Of a stretch of DNA of 64,000 bases, positions 24,929 to 33,360 are shown piece by piece; the first letter of the stretch is position 1; every line of letters begins with the position of its first letter. The notes beneath the pieces were generated by a model. The model did not search any database and was not told where the DNA came from. It was given only the letters and a program-made list of their open reading frames with translations. The stretch lies in the NCBI GenBank assembly GCA_016871315.1, contig VFZE01000003.1:62001-126000 (forward strand). Reading direction: 5' to 3'. This stretch comes from Acidimicrobiia bacterium (GTDB lineage: Bacteria > Acidobacteriota > Terriglobia > Bryobacterales > Bryobacteraceae). The position numbers were made by a program, and so were the translations under genes.

Positions 24929-26070
24929 CCTATTCTTTTGATCAAGCCGCGGCCGATTTCGCTGGTGCGGCGCATGCCGGCCAGCGCCATCGAGAGCTTG
25001 AACTCGGCTCCTAACATCCATAGTACGCGCTCGACGCCGGGCAAACCGAAGGCGGCGAGACCCCAGAGCGGGGCGCGGCCGGCCAGGATGCCCTTGGCTC
25101 CGAGGGCGAGAGCCTTGAGAATGTCGGAGCCGCGGCGGATGCCGCCGTCCATGAGGACGGGGATTTTGCCACCGGCGGCATCGACGACGTCGGAAAGCGC
25201 GTCGAGCGATGCAATGGCGCCGTCCAGCTGACGCGCGCCGTGATTGGAGCAGACGATGGCGGAGGCTCCACGCTCGACGGCAAGGCTGGCGTCGAGAGGA
25301 TTGAGAATGCCTTTGACGATGACGGGCAGGCGCGTGGCGCCGCGGACCCAGCCAACGTAGTCCCAGTTGAGGTTGGGCACGTGCGGCTTCCACATGGCGG
25401 CCTGGGCGGGGCTGCGCGGCGGCGGCACGGGTTGTCCTTCCTTGGGGACGCCGGCCTGCATATAGCCATAGTCGAAGCGGTTGCGGTTGTTGCGGTCGCG
25501 ATTGGACTGGTAGGGATTGTCCGCGGTGAGGACGATGGCTTGGCCGCCTTGGTCCTCAACGCGGCGGGCGTAGCTTATGGCGGAATCGCGGTCGGGCGAG
25601 CCGATGGTGTTGGACCACCAGACCAGCGGCTTGCCTTCGCGGAGGATCTTTTGGACGCCGGTACCCGAGCAGACAACGGTGCGGGTGTTGAGCGCGGCCT
25701 GGGCGACGGTTTCGTCGGCGTCGGGCAAGACGAGGTTCTTGCCGCCGGTGGGGGCGATGAAGATCGGGAAATCGCTTTTGACACCGAACAGCTCGACGGA
25801 GGGATCGACGGTCGTGACATCGATCATGACGCGGGGCAGGAGGAAGAAGCGGGAGAAGGCTTCGCGGTTGGCGCGGAGAGTGAGTTCATCTTCGACGCCG
25901 CCGGCGATGAAGTCATAGGCGAGTTTGTGGAGCTTCTTCCTGGCGATCTCTTCGAATTCATGGACGTTGACGGGTCCGAGAACGCCGGGATCGGCCTGTC
26001 CCCACAGGGGAGAACCTGCCGCGAAAGCGGCGAGCGAACGGATAGCATGACGGCGAGATAACATCGCCAT
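24925..26070 (-). CDS. FMN-dependent alpha-hydroxyacid dehydrogenase, Tat-exported
   Basis: A 381-residue enzyme of the lactate/glycolate/mandelate oxidase family. The leader LSRRHAIRSLAAFAAG has a twin-arginine motif, so export in folded form is expected. FMN-barrel motifs are FIAPTGGKNLVLPDADETV, VCSGTG, VIVKGILNPLDAS, SNHGARQLDGA with the catalytic histidine, and VLMDGGIRRGSDILKALALGA. Most characterised members are cytoplasmic or membrane-associated, so periplasmic location is unusual. The following gene encodes a multiheme cytochrome, suggesting electrons go to the respiratory chain and not to oxygen. Starts at ATG 26070 or 26064. Confidence 0.9.
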   Translation of the reverse strand: MAMLSRRHAIRSLAAFAAGSPLWGQADPGVLGPVNVHEFEEIARKKLHKLAYDFIAGGVEDELTLRANREAFSRFFLLPRVMIDVTTVDPSVELFGVKSDFPIFIAPTGGKNLVLPDADETVAQAALNTRTVVCSGTGVQKILREGKPLVWWSNTIGSPDRDSAISYARRVEDQGGQAIVLTADNPYQSNRDRNNRNRFDYGYMQAGVPKEGQPVPPPRSPAQAAMWKPHVPNLNWDYVGWVRGATRLPVIVKGILNPLDASLAVERGASAIVCSNHGARQLDGAIASLDALSDVVDAAGGKIPVLMDGGIRRGSDILKALALGAKGILAGRAPLWGLAAFGLPGVERVLWMLGAEFKLSMALAGMRRTSEIGRGLIKRIG

Positions 26071-26106
26071 GGATTGTATCGGATTCCGGGTGCTAGGATC
26101 GTGGCG

Positions 26107-26703
26107 ATGCAGAGCGAGCGTTTGCAACGAGCGATGGCGGCGATTGATGCGCGCAACGCGGATGATCCGAACACGATCCTGGTGAAGGGCGTGGAGCGGA
26201 AGAAAGAGCAGGCGCATGCGGAGATGGTCACCGAGTGGATCGGCCGGTTGCGGCCGGACGCTCCCGAGGCTCTACAACTGGCGGGGCGCGCGCATCACGT
26301 GCGGCGGTGGAGCATAGCGAGGAGCCAGTATCCGGACGGGCGCACCGGTTATCTGCAATGGCGGCGGGCGTTGCAGGATGTACATGCAAGGGAGTTGCGC
26401 GCGGTAATGGAGTCTGAAGGTTACGATGCGGAAACGGTGGCCCGGGCCGAGCAGATCGTGCGCAAGCGGGAACTGGCGCGGGACGCGGACGTGCAGGCAT
26501 TGGAGGACGCGCTGTGCCTGGTGTTTCTGGAGACGCAGTTCGAGGAGTTGGCCGAGCGGCTGGATGAAGAGAAGATGATCGACGTGCTGCGCAAGACGAT
26601 GAAGAAGATGAGCCCGCGGGGGATCGAACTGGCCGCATCCCTGCCCCTGGCGGAGGCTTCGGCGGCGCTGCTAAAGAAGGCCGCTGGATCTCTGCCCGGC
26701 TGA
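26107..26703 (+). CDS. DUF4202 family protein
   Basis: About 198 residues. The pattern (RLQRAMAAIDARNADDPNT, AHAEMVTEWIGRLRPDAPE, LAGRAHHVRRWSIARSQYP, ALEDALCLVFLETQFEEL, DEEKMIDVLRKTMKKMSPRG) matches DUF4202 as I know it. The His pair in RAHHVRRW and the acidic ED in ALEDALCLVF suggest an HD-like metal site, but the role is unknown. It is divergent from the FMN dehydrogenase and 19 bases upstream of ilvE on the same strand. Confidence 0.8.
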   Translation: MQSERLQRAMAAIDARNADDPNTILVKGVERKKEQAHAEMVTEWIGRLRPDAPEALQLAGRAHHVRRWSIARSQYPDGRTGYLQWRRALQDVHARELRAVMESEGYDAETVARAEQIVRKRELARDADVQALEDALCLVFLETQFEELAERLDEEKMIDVLRKTMKKMSPRGIELAASLPLAEASAALLKKAAGSLPG

Positions 26704-26722
26704 GGATACGCTATCATGGGCC

Positions 26723-27817
26723 ATGGGCATCACGAACCGGGCCAGCGTTCATTCCCCCTCCAAACCGTTGGACCCTACGACGATTGAGTTTGGGAAGGTT
26801 TTCACTCCGAATTTCTTCCTGATGAAGTACGCCGATGGAAGCTGGCAGGAGCCGGTCATCGGCCCCATGCAGGATTTCCAGCTTCACCCGGCAGCCATCG
26901 TGTTTCACTACGGCCAGGCGATTTTTGAAGGGCTGAAGGCGTTCCAACAGGACAGCGGCCGGATCGTGATTTTCCGGCCGGAGATGAACGCGCGGCGGTT
27001 TAACCTGAGCGCGCGGCGGCTGGACATGCCGGAAGTGGACGAGGGGCTGTTTGTGGAGGCATGCGCGAAGCTGGTGGAGAACGAGCGGTACTTTGTTCCG
27101 GCCTCGCCGGGCAGCCTGTACATCCGGCCGAGCATGATCGGCGTAGAACCGTGCATCGGAGTTCGGAGCTCCAAGGAGTTCTACTTTTTCATCATGACGC
27201 TGCCGGCTGGGACTTACTTCAAGGAAGTGACGGGCGGAGCAGGTTCAGTGAACGTGCTGGTGAGCGAATCGGTGTTCCGCGCCTGCCGCGGCGGCACGGG
27301 CAACGTGAAGGCGGCGGGCAACTATGCCGCGTCGCTCAACATCATTACCGAGGCGAAGAAGAAGGGCTGCGTCCAGGTGCTGTTTTTGAACGCGGCGGAC
27401 CGTGCCCACATCGAGGAGATGGGCGGCATGAACGTGTTCTTCGTGAGGGAAGGCAAGCTGCTGACGCCGCCGCTGTCGGACACGATCCTGGCGGGGGTGG
27501 TTCGCGACACGGTATTGCAGCTGGCGCGCGATATGGGAATCGAGGCGATCGAGACGCCGCTGGCGATCCGGGAAGTGCTGGCCGATATCCGCTCCGGGCG
27601 GATCACGGAAGCGATGGCGTGCGGCACGGCGGCCTCGATCACGGGTATCGGGTCGCTGCAGACGGAAAGCGGCGAGGTGATTCGCGTGGGGAGTGAAAGC
27701 CCCGGGCCGATGACCAACGGGCTGTACCACCAGATCCGCGGCATCCAGTACGGGCAGATCCCGGACAGGCACGGCTGGATCACCGAAGTGTGCACGCTGG
27801 AACCCGTGGCGCGCTAG
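26723..27817 (+). CDS. ilvE: branched-chain amino acid aminotransferase
   Basis: PLP class IV aminotransferase that interconverts valine, leucine and isoleucine with their 2-oxo acids. The 364-residue length and motifs (HYGQAIFEGLKAF, RRFNLSARRL, SLYIRPSMIG, GNVKAAGNYAASL with Lys196, EEMGGMNVFFV, and GTAASITGIGSL near the end) fit the longer class seen in fungi, mammals and many bacteria. It precedes an M20 dipeptidase gene with 12 bases between, so both may be co-transcribed. Confidence 0.95.
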   Translation: MGITNRASVHSPSKPLDPTTIEFGKVFTPNFFLMKYADGSWQEPVIGPMQDFQLHPAAIVFHYGQAIFEGLKAFQQDSGRIVIFRPEMNARRFNLSARRLDMPEVDEGLFVEACAKLVENERYFVPASPGSLYIRPSMIGVEPCIGVRSSKEFYFFIMTLPAGTYFKEVTGGAGSVNVLVSESVFRACRGGTGNVKAAGNYAASLNIITEAKKKGCVQVLFLNAADRAHIEEMGGMNVFFVREGKLLTPPLSDTILAGVVRDTVLQLARDMGIEAIETPLAIREVLADIRSGRITEAMACGTAASITGIGSLQTESGEVIRVGSESPGPMTNGLYHQIRGIQYGQIPDRHGWITEVCTLEPVAR

Positions 27818-27829
27818 GCCGCCCGCAAG

Positions 27830-29194
27830 ATGCAAACTGAATATTTTCAAGCCAACCGGGAGCGGTTCCTGGAGGGACTGAAGGCGTTTCTGCGCATTCC
27901 CAGCGTCTCGACGCTGCCCGAACACAAGGCCGATGTAAGGCAGGCTGCGGAGTTCGTGCGCGAGGAACTGGCGGCGATGGGGATGCACGGGGCGCGGCTG
28001 ATCGAAGCGCAAGGGAGGCATCCGCTGGTCTATGCGCAGTGGCTGGAGGCGCCGGGCAAGCCAACGTTGCTGGTGTATGGGCATTATGACGTGCAGCCGG
28101 TGGAGCCGGTGGAAGAGTGGAAGTCGCCGCCGTTTGAGCCGACGATCCGCGGAGAGGACATCTTTGCGCGGGGTGCCTGCGACGATAAGGGGCAGACTTA
28201 CCTGATCCTGAAGGCGCTGGAAGGGTACCTGAAAACGGCGGGACGGCTTCCGGTGAACGTGCGGGTACTGATCGAGGGCGAGGAAGAGGTGGGCGGGGAA
28301 CACATTGAGGAGTACGTGGAGGCGCATGCGGAGGAGCTGCGCGCCGATGCGGCGCTGATCTGCGATACGGAGATGTTCGCGCCGGGGCTGCCGACGATTT
28401 GCGTGGGCCTGCGGGGGATCGTGTATGGCGAGCTGGAGGTCCGCGGCGCACGCACGGATCTGCATTCAGGGCAATATGGCGGCGCCGCGCCGAATCCACT
28501 GCAGGCGATGGCGCATATTTTGGCGCAGCTGAAGGATCGCGAAGGGCGGATACGAATACCGGGGTTTCTTGACGATGTAAGACCCCCTTCGCAACTGGAA
28601 CAGCAGGCCTGGGCGCGGCTTCCTTTTGATGAAGCGGAGTATCTGGAAAAGGAGATCGGCGCGCCGGCCCTGGTTGGCCCGGCGGAGATCCAGGTGCTGG
28701 AGCGGGTTTGGGCGCAGCCGACAGTGGAGGTTCATGGAATCCGCGGCGGGTTTATCGGCGAAGGAGCGAAGACGGTAATCCCGGCGCGTGCGCTGGCGAA
28801 GCTGAGCATGCGGCTGGTGCCTGATCAGTCCGCGGACCGGGCAGCGGAGCAGTTGCGCTCGGCGGTCGCGGCGGCATGTCCTCCTGGTGTGGTGGCGGAA
28901 TATCGGGTGATCAGCGCGGCGCCCCCGTCGCTGATCGATCCTTCAGGCACTTTCATTCAGGCAGCTGCCATGGCGCTCGAGAAGAGCTTCGGACGCGAAA
29001 CGGTGTTCATAAGGTCCGGGGGTTCGATACCGATTGTGGGGCTGTTTGAGCGGCATCTGGGGATCGGAAGCGTGCTGATGGGGTTCGGACTGCCCGATGA
29101 TAATCTGCACGCACCGAACGAAAAGTTCCACCTGCCGAACTTTTATGCGGGGATCGAAGCAGTGGCCGGATACCTGGAAGTGCTTGGTTCCTAA
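27830..29194 (+). CDS. M20 family dipeptidase
   Basis: A 454-residue metallopeptidase of the CNDP/DapE-like group. Metal ligands lie in LLVYGHYDVQPVEP, ARGACDDKGQTYL, VLIEGEEEVGGEH, DTEMFAPGLPTI and the late NEKFHLPNF. The dimerisation domain is inserted at about 205-365 (LEVRGARTDLHSGQYGG). Family members cut dipeptides such as carnosine or peptidoglycan-derived peptides. A cytoplasmic location is expected because there is no leader. Position after ilvE suggests amino acid recycling. Confidence 0.92.
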   Translation: MQTEYFQANRERFLEGLKAFLRIPSVSTLPEHKADVRQAAEFVREELAAMGMHGARLIEAQGRHPLVYAQWLEAPGKPTLLVYGHYDVQPVEPVEEWKSPPFEPTIRGEDIFARGACDDKGQTYLILKALEGYLKTAGRLPVNVRVLIEGEEEVGGEHIEEYVEAHAEELRADAALICDTEMFAPGLPTICVGLRGIVYGELEVRGARTDLHSGQYGGAAPNPLQAMAHILAQLKDREGRIRIPGFLDDVRPPSQLEQQAWARLPFDEAEYLEKEIGAPALVGPAEIQVLERVWAQPTVEVHGIRGGFIGEGAKTVIPARALAKLSMRLVPDQSADRAAEQLRSAVAAACPPGVVAEYRVISAAPPSLIDPSGTFIQAAAMALEKSFGRETVFIRSGGSIPIVGLFERHLGIGSVLMGFGLPDDNLHAPNEKFHLPNFYAGIEAVAGYLEVLGS

Positions 29195-29283
29195 AGGGAA
29201 TCAAGCGCAGTGGTACGCGAGCCCAGTACGATTCAGTACCAACATCCCATAGGTGACTAAGCAATCGCCCCGGTAGGCTGATC

Positions 29284-29299
29284 TAGGGCAAAAACCCTA
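29284..29299. promoter_or_regulatory. dyad TAGGG-N6-CCCTA upstream of the PEP-CTERM gene
   Basis: TAGGG at 29284-29288 and CCCTA at 29295-29299 are perfect inverted arms around CAAAAA. The dyad lies 27 bases before the ATG of the PEP-CTERM protein gene, in the 132-base gap after the dipeptidase. It could be an operator or part of the leader. The cognate factor is unknown. Confidence 0.3.
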
Positions 29300-29326
29300 A
29301 GACAAGTTCGAACGGAGCGATATTTT

Positions 29327-30172
29327 ATGAATCGAGTAACATTGGGCGTTGCCTTGCTTGCCACGCTCATGGCAGCAGTTCCAACATTTGCGACGACCAC
29401 GGTATTCGACAACTGCGGCGGCTCGTGCGGGTGGCAGACTGGAGGTTGGGTAGCGAACAACAACGGCTTCCCCTACTGGGACAATCCATCGGCGGATGGG
29501 GCGAACAGGAACGTCGGCCATTACATCTCCGGCACGGGGTTCTTTTCAGGAACACCAGGAGTGCCTGGCGACGATATTCCCTGGTATGGACAGAATTCCG
29601 GTGGCGGCGCGGCGCAAGACATGTATTTTTCCACCAATGCGCCGGGCTACACGGCGACATTGCGAATCGAGATTGCCGGTCTGGCCTCGTCGAACATCTT
29701 CGGCTGGTACGTCCGGAATGCCAACGGCACCCTGGGCGCACTGACTCCTATCTTCGCCGGGAACGCGAGCGCGGGAGCGGTGTCGGTGTTCACCCCGAGC
29801 GCGCTGTTCGGGTTCTACATCACGACGGGCGATGGCTTCACTTACTACACGGAGTCGTCGCGGAATCCGAACCCGACCTGCGCCCAGCAGGGTAATTATG
29901 CGAATTGCGTGGCCGCGAACCAGACGCAACTACAGCACTTCGCGCTCTTCCGCGGCAATCCTAGCGCGACGACATTGTGGATCGGAGCGGAAGACCGGAC
30001 GCTGTCGACGGAGTCGGCCACTTACAGCGGCAAGGTGCGCTACGGCGACTACAACGACATGATCATCAAGATGTCGGAGTCACCGATTCCGGAACCGTCC
30101 ACCTACGTCTTGTTCGGCGCTGGCCTGGTGGGACTGGGCCTGTTTGGCCACCGCCGCCGCAAGAACAGTTAA
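29327..30172 (+). CDS. PEP-CTERM sorting domain protein
   Basis: A 281-residue secreted protein. Signal peptide: TLGVALLATLMAAVPTFA. The body is Gly/Asn/aromatic-rich without recognised domain (NNGFPYWDNPSADGANRNV, GFYITTGDGFTYYTES). The C-terminus is a textbook exosortase target: PIPEPSTYVLFGAGLVGLGL then a basic HRRRKN tail. Such proteins are transferred to exopolysaccharide or the surface by an exosortase (EpsH/XrtA type), which is not in this window. A strong terminator follows, so the gene stands alone. Confidence 0.93.
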   Translation: MNRVTLGVALLATLMAAVPTFATTTVFDNCGGSCGWQTGGWVANNNGFPYWDNPSADGANRNVGHYISGTGFFSGTPGVPGDDIPWYGQNSGGGAAQDMYFSTNAPGYTATLRIEIAGLASSNIFGWYVRNANGTLGALTPIFAGNASAGAVSVFTPSALFGFYITTGDGFTYYTESSRNPNPTCAQQGNYANCVAANQTQLQHFALFRGNPSATTLWIGAEDRTLSTESATYSGKVRYGDYNDMIIKMSESPIPEPSTYVLFGAGLVGLGLFGHRRRKNS

Positions 30173-30205
30173 GTTCCTCTTTCCAACAGCATTACAAACC
30201 GTTGG

Positions 30206-30250
30206 CTGGCGCGCCTCCACTCTCCTCCGGAAGCGCGCCAGATTTTTTTT
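30206..30250 (+). terminator. rho-independent terminator after the PEP-CTERM gene
   Basis: CTGGCGCGC (30206-30214) pairs with GCGCGCCAG (30233-30241), nine perfect pairs, followed by eight T residues (30243-30250). Inside the loop TCC and GGA can extend the pairing. Confidence 0.9.
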
Positions 30251-30294
30251 GTTGTGAAGATACGGCGGAGGAGATTTGCGAAGATACTGATTAT

Positions 30295-31119
30295 ATGGTC
30301 GTGGAAGTCGACGGCGTTCCCCTCCATCTGGCGCATCCCGACGAGGTGCCGGTCCGGTGGGTAGGGCAGGAAGAGGTGATGCGGCAGCTGCTGGCAGCGT
30401 GGCTGGTGCTGGACCCGCGCGATCTGCCGATGAACCCGCGTTTGATCGGCAAGCCCGGCGTCGGCAAGACGACGCTGGCCTACGCCGCGGCGAAACGGCT
30501 GGAGCGGGAAGTCTACATCATGCAGGCGACGGTGGACACACGCCCCGAGGACCTCATCGTCACGCCGGTGATTGAAGGGGAGCGCAAGCTGCGCTACGTG
30601 GCCTCGCCGCTGGTGACGGCGATGCTGCGCGGGGGGATCGCGATTCTGGATGAAGGCAACCGGATGAGCGAGAAGAGCTGGGCGTCGCTGGCGCCGCTTT
30701 TGGACAATCGTCGGTATGTGGAATCGATCGTCGCCGGGATCAAGATCCGCGCGCATCCCTCCTTCCGGCTGGTGGCGACGATGAACGACGACGCCTCGAC
30801 ATTCGATTTGCCAGAGTATATTCACTCGCGGCTGCAGCCGCAGATTCTCATCGACTTTCCGGAGCGCGAAGAGGAGCTGCTTATCCTCAAGGAGAACCTT
30901 CCGTTCGGGCCGGAGGAGATTCTCGAGTACGTCACGGATTTCCTGCAGCAGGCGCACGCCAATGAGGAACGCTACACGGCGCGCGATGGGATCAACATCG
31001 CACGCTACGCCATGAAGCTGCGGAGCTTCAACGGTGGGCTGGCGGCACGGGAGGCGCTGCACACGGCGATTCTGGAAACGCTAGGCGGCGAGGCGTTGCG
31101 CTATGTCCCGCGAGCCTGA
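30295..31119 (+). CDS. MoxR-type AAA+ ATPase
   Basis: The 274-residue AAA+ protein has Walker A in IGKPGVGKTTLAYAAAKRL, Walker B as GIAILDEGNRMSEKSW, sensor 1 in FRLVATMND, and a C-terminal helical lid (GINIARYAMKLRS). The DEGNRM variant and the layout fit the MoxR/CbbQ clade, which remodel or activate partner proteins, often with a VWA-domain partner. No VWA gene is adjacent. Instead the next gene, overlapping by 17 bases, encodes a 610-residue unknown protein, the likely client. ATG 30295 follows the terminator and fits the domain start. Confidence 0.88.
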   Translation: MVVEVDGVPLHLAHPDEVPVRWVGQEEVMRQLLAAWLVLDPRDLPMNPRLIGKPGVGKTTLAYAAAKRLEREVYIMQATVDTRPEDLIVTPVIEGERKLRYVASPLVTAMLRGGIAILDEGNRMSEKSWASLAPLLDNRRYVESIVAGIKIRAHPSFRLVATMNDDASTFDLPEYIHSRLQPQILIDFPEREEELLILKENLPFGPEEILEYVTDFLQQAHANEERYTARDGINIARYAMKLRSFNGGLAAREALHTAILETLGGEALRYVPRA

Positions 31120-32935
31120 AGGCGCGCTGCCGGAACTGGAGAGCCTGAGCCGAGGCAAAATCACCTATCTGCCGGTGGCGCCGGGAAGAATGGAATTCGC
31201 CATCGAGGTGCGGCGCGCGATCCTGCTGAACCGTCCCGACGTGGTGGCGGTGGAATTGCCGGAGATACTGGAGCGGCATTACCGCGCGGCCGTGTCACGG
31301 CTGCCGGAGATCTCGGTGATGGTCTATCCCGAGCAGGACGATGACGAGCAGGGGATCTACGTTCCCGTGGAGCCTGCCGATCCGTTCACGGAGGCGATCC
31401 GGACGGCGCTGGAAGTGGAGTCGGAAGTCCTGTTCCTGCTCCCGAATATTGCCGAGCGGCCGCATTTGTCCGACGCCTACCCGGATCCGTACTCGCTGCG
31501 GCACGTTCCGCTGGCGCGCTACGTGGAGGCCTACCGCGTCTGGCCGCAGCAGCGGACCGAGGAGGTGACCGCACATGCTGCCGGGATCGCCTGGAGGCTG
31601 CAAGGCGCGAATCCGGACTTGCGGATTCTGGTTGTCTTGTCGCTGAATCTGCTGGACCCTGTGCTGGACGCGATGGAGACGCCACAGGAGGAGCCGCGGG
31701 ATCTGCTGAAAACCGCGGAGGTCGACCTGGTCAACGCTCATCCGGACTGCCTGGCCGAGATTACTGTGGAGTATCCGTACCTGCAGGAGCGCTACGAGAA
31801 TTTCCGGCGGATCATGGGGCCCGACGTGCTGATTGACCGGCCGCGCGCGCAACTGGCTCTGCTGAAGGATGCCGAGCTGGATTATCAAAAGGAGACCGGC
31901 GAGAATCTGGTCCACTGGCAGCGCCGGATGCTGGCGCGCTACACGCGGAACCTGGCGATGATCAACCGGGACCTGACGGCGTCGCTTTTCGACATCACCG
32001 TGGCAGCGAGGTCGATCGTCGACGACAATTATGGCTGGAGCGTCTGGAAGACGGCCGGTGAGTATGCGCACCAACGCGAGGTTTCCCCGCTCGAGACGGT
32101 CAGGATCCGCGGCAGTGAAGTCTGGATCCGGACGCGGAAGCTGAAGATCCGGCGCAGGCTGCCGCGGCCCAAACAGCGGCTGAAGCCGGCATCGCTAAGA
32201 GAGCATAAACGCGAGGAGACGCCCGGGGATTGGGCGCGGCAGTTGGATGGCAATTCCATCTGTTCGTATCCGCCCGAGGACATCGTGATCGAGGAATACG
32301 GCACGCAGCTGCAGCAGAAAGCCAAGAGCATTCTGAGTGAGGAGCGATTGCGCGTGGAGCCGTTTCTGCATTCGATTCTCGACGGCATCGACGTCCGCGA
32401 GACAATCCGGCATTGGATGGACGGGCGGATCTTCGTGCGCAACATGCGGAAGATGTCCGGGGAGGTGGGGGCGGTGATCGTGATTTTCGATCCCGACCCT
32501 GACTACCGCTACCGCTACCTGACGACGTGGCTGGGCGAGCATCAAAACGAAAGCGACATGGCGTTTTATTCGACTCCGCCGTTTGAGCACATGGTGGGTC
32601 CGGGCGTGGGCCGCGCCGAATACGGCGGCCTGCTCATGACGCGGCCGCCGCTGCGGATGCGCGACGTGTGGTCCGATCCCGACTACGATTTCGCCGAGAC
32701 CAAGCCGGAACGTCTGCTCATGGCGGGATTGGATTACTCGGTGAGCCGGTATGTGGTTTACGTGGCGGCGAAGCCGCCGCGGTCGATCTTCCGCTCGATC
32801 GCCGCGCATCTGAACCGGCGGATTATCTATGTGCCGATCGGGCAGCTGAGTTCCGAGAAGCTGAAGAAGCTACGCGTGGTGCATGTGCTGGACGGCCACC
32901 ACCGGCGGGAGACGGCGAAGGATTTTATCTGGTAG
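31103..32935 (+). CDS. large unknown protein coupled to MoxR ATPase, TraB/ChaN-like N-terminus
   Basis: A 610-residue protein, apparently soluble. The first 200 residues (ITYLPVAPGRMEFAIEVRRA, LLNRPDVVAVELPEILERHY, FLLPNIAERPHLSDAYPDP) resemble the N-terminal half of the TIKI/TraB/ChaN superfamily, where the acidic residue in the VVAVELP-type strand is conserved. The middle (about 240-345) is helical. A basic segment (RTRKLKIRRRLPRPKQRLK) precedes a C-terminal part with VGAVIVIFDPDPDYRYRYL, HMVGPGVGRAEYGGLLMT and HVLDGHHRRETAKDFIW, none of which I can assign. Tight overlap with the ATPase gene implies a stable two-component machine. Confidence 0.75.
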   Translation: MSREPEGALPELESLSRGKITYLPVAPGRMEFAIEVRRAILLNRPDVVAVELPEILERHYRAAVSRLPEISVMVYPEQDDDEQGIYVPVEPADPFTEAIRTALEVESEVLFLLPNIAERPHLSDAYPDPYSLRHVPLARYVEAYRVWPQQRTEEVTAHAAGIAWRLQGANPDLRILVVLSLNLLDPVLDAMETPQEEPRDLLKTAEVDLVNAHPDCLAEITVEYPYLQERYENFRRIMGPDVLIDRPRAQLALLKDAELDYQKETGENLVHWQRRMLARYTRNLAMINRDLTASLFDITVAARSIVDDNYGWSVWKTAGEYAHQREVSPLETVRIRGSEVWIRTRKLKIRRRLPRPKQRLKPASLREHKREETPGDWARQLDGNSICSYPPEDIVIEEYGTQLQQKAKSILSEERLRVEPFLHSILDGIDVRETIRHWMDGRIFVRNMRKMSGEVGAVIVIFDPDPDYRYRYLTTWLGEHQNESDMAFYSTPPFEHMVGPGVGRAEYGGLLMTRPPLRMRDVWSDPDYDFAETKPERLLMAGLDYSVSRYVVYVAAKPPRSIFRSIAAHLNRRIIYVPIGQLSSEKLKKLRVVHVLDGHHRRETAKDFIW

Positions 32936-32959
32936 CGCTCGGCTGAATTCTGCGCAATG

Positions 32960-33304
32960 CCTTTGCCAACGTCCGCACGCCGTCGCGTATCTGCCGCCTC
33001 CGTCGCCTCCACGTCGCTGATCCCCCCGGGGAGCCAGCCCACCAAGTGGATGCCCACTTCCTCGGCGTCCATTCGAAGCAGCCCGTTCACCACCGGCGCG
33101 AACGGCCCAGTCCAGCAACGCCAGCCGTCGCGTCAGGCTCATCACCGATCCTACGGGATACTGGTGCGCGGGTGTGACGTAGGCCAGCCGCGCCGATTCG
33201 TTGCGCTCGATTCCGGCCGCGACGTCGAGGCCTTCCTCGTCGGCGGGATCCAGCAGTACGCGCGCGGCCAGGTCCTGAGCAGCACCGATTGTTGCAATTG
33301 GGGC
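32960..33304 (-). pseudogene. remnant of a MocR/PdxR-type GntR regulator (aminotransferase domain)
   Basis: This stretch between the 610-residue protein and infC has no intact gene. The minus strand carries aminotransferase-domain scraps typical of MocR regulators. IGAAQDLAARVLLDPAD runs straight into EEGLDVAAGIERNESARLAY (about 30 residues missing between), then VTPAHQYPVGSVMSLTRRLA, then after a further gap and frameshift NGLLRMDAEEVGIHLVGWLP, the usual C-terminal motif. The DNA-binding domain is absent. Intact proteins have about 450-500 residues. The gene is dead. Confidence 0.7.
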
Positions 33305-33314
33305 CAGTCGGGTG

Positions 33315-33342
33315 TTGCAATTGCGGGGAAATCTGATATTCT
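33315..33342 (+). promoter_or_regulatory. putative promoter of infC
   Basis: TTGCAA (33315-33320), 16-base spacer, TATTCT (33337-33342), 18 bases before the infC ATG. The -35 element lies in the second of two 11-base direct repeats (TGTTGCAATTG at 33290-33300 and 33313-33323) spaced 23 bases, about two helical turns, apart. Confidence 0.4.
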
Positions 33343-33360
33343 CAGGGAAACCGCTATTGA

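Noticed and set aside
29021-29030. tRNA-like T-loop sequence GGTTCGATAC
   Set aside because: It is inside the M20 dipeptidase coding frame and no acceptor or anticodon stem can be formed around it. Similar GTTCGA strings elsewhere were also inside genes.
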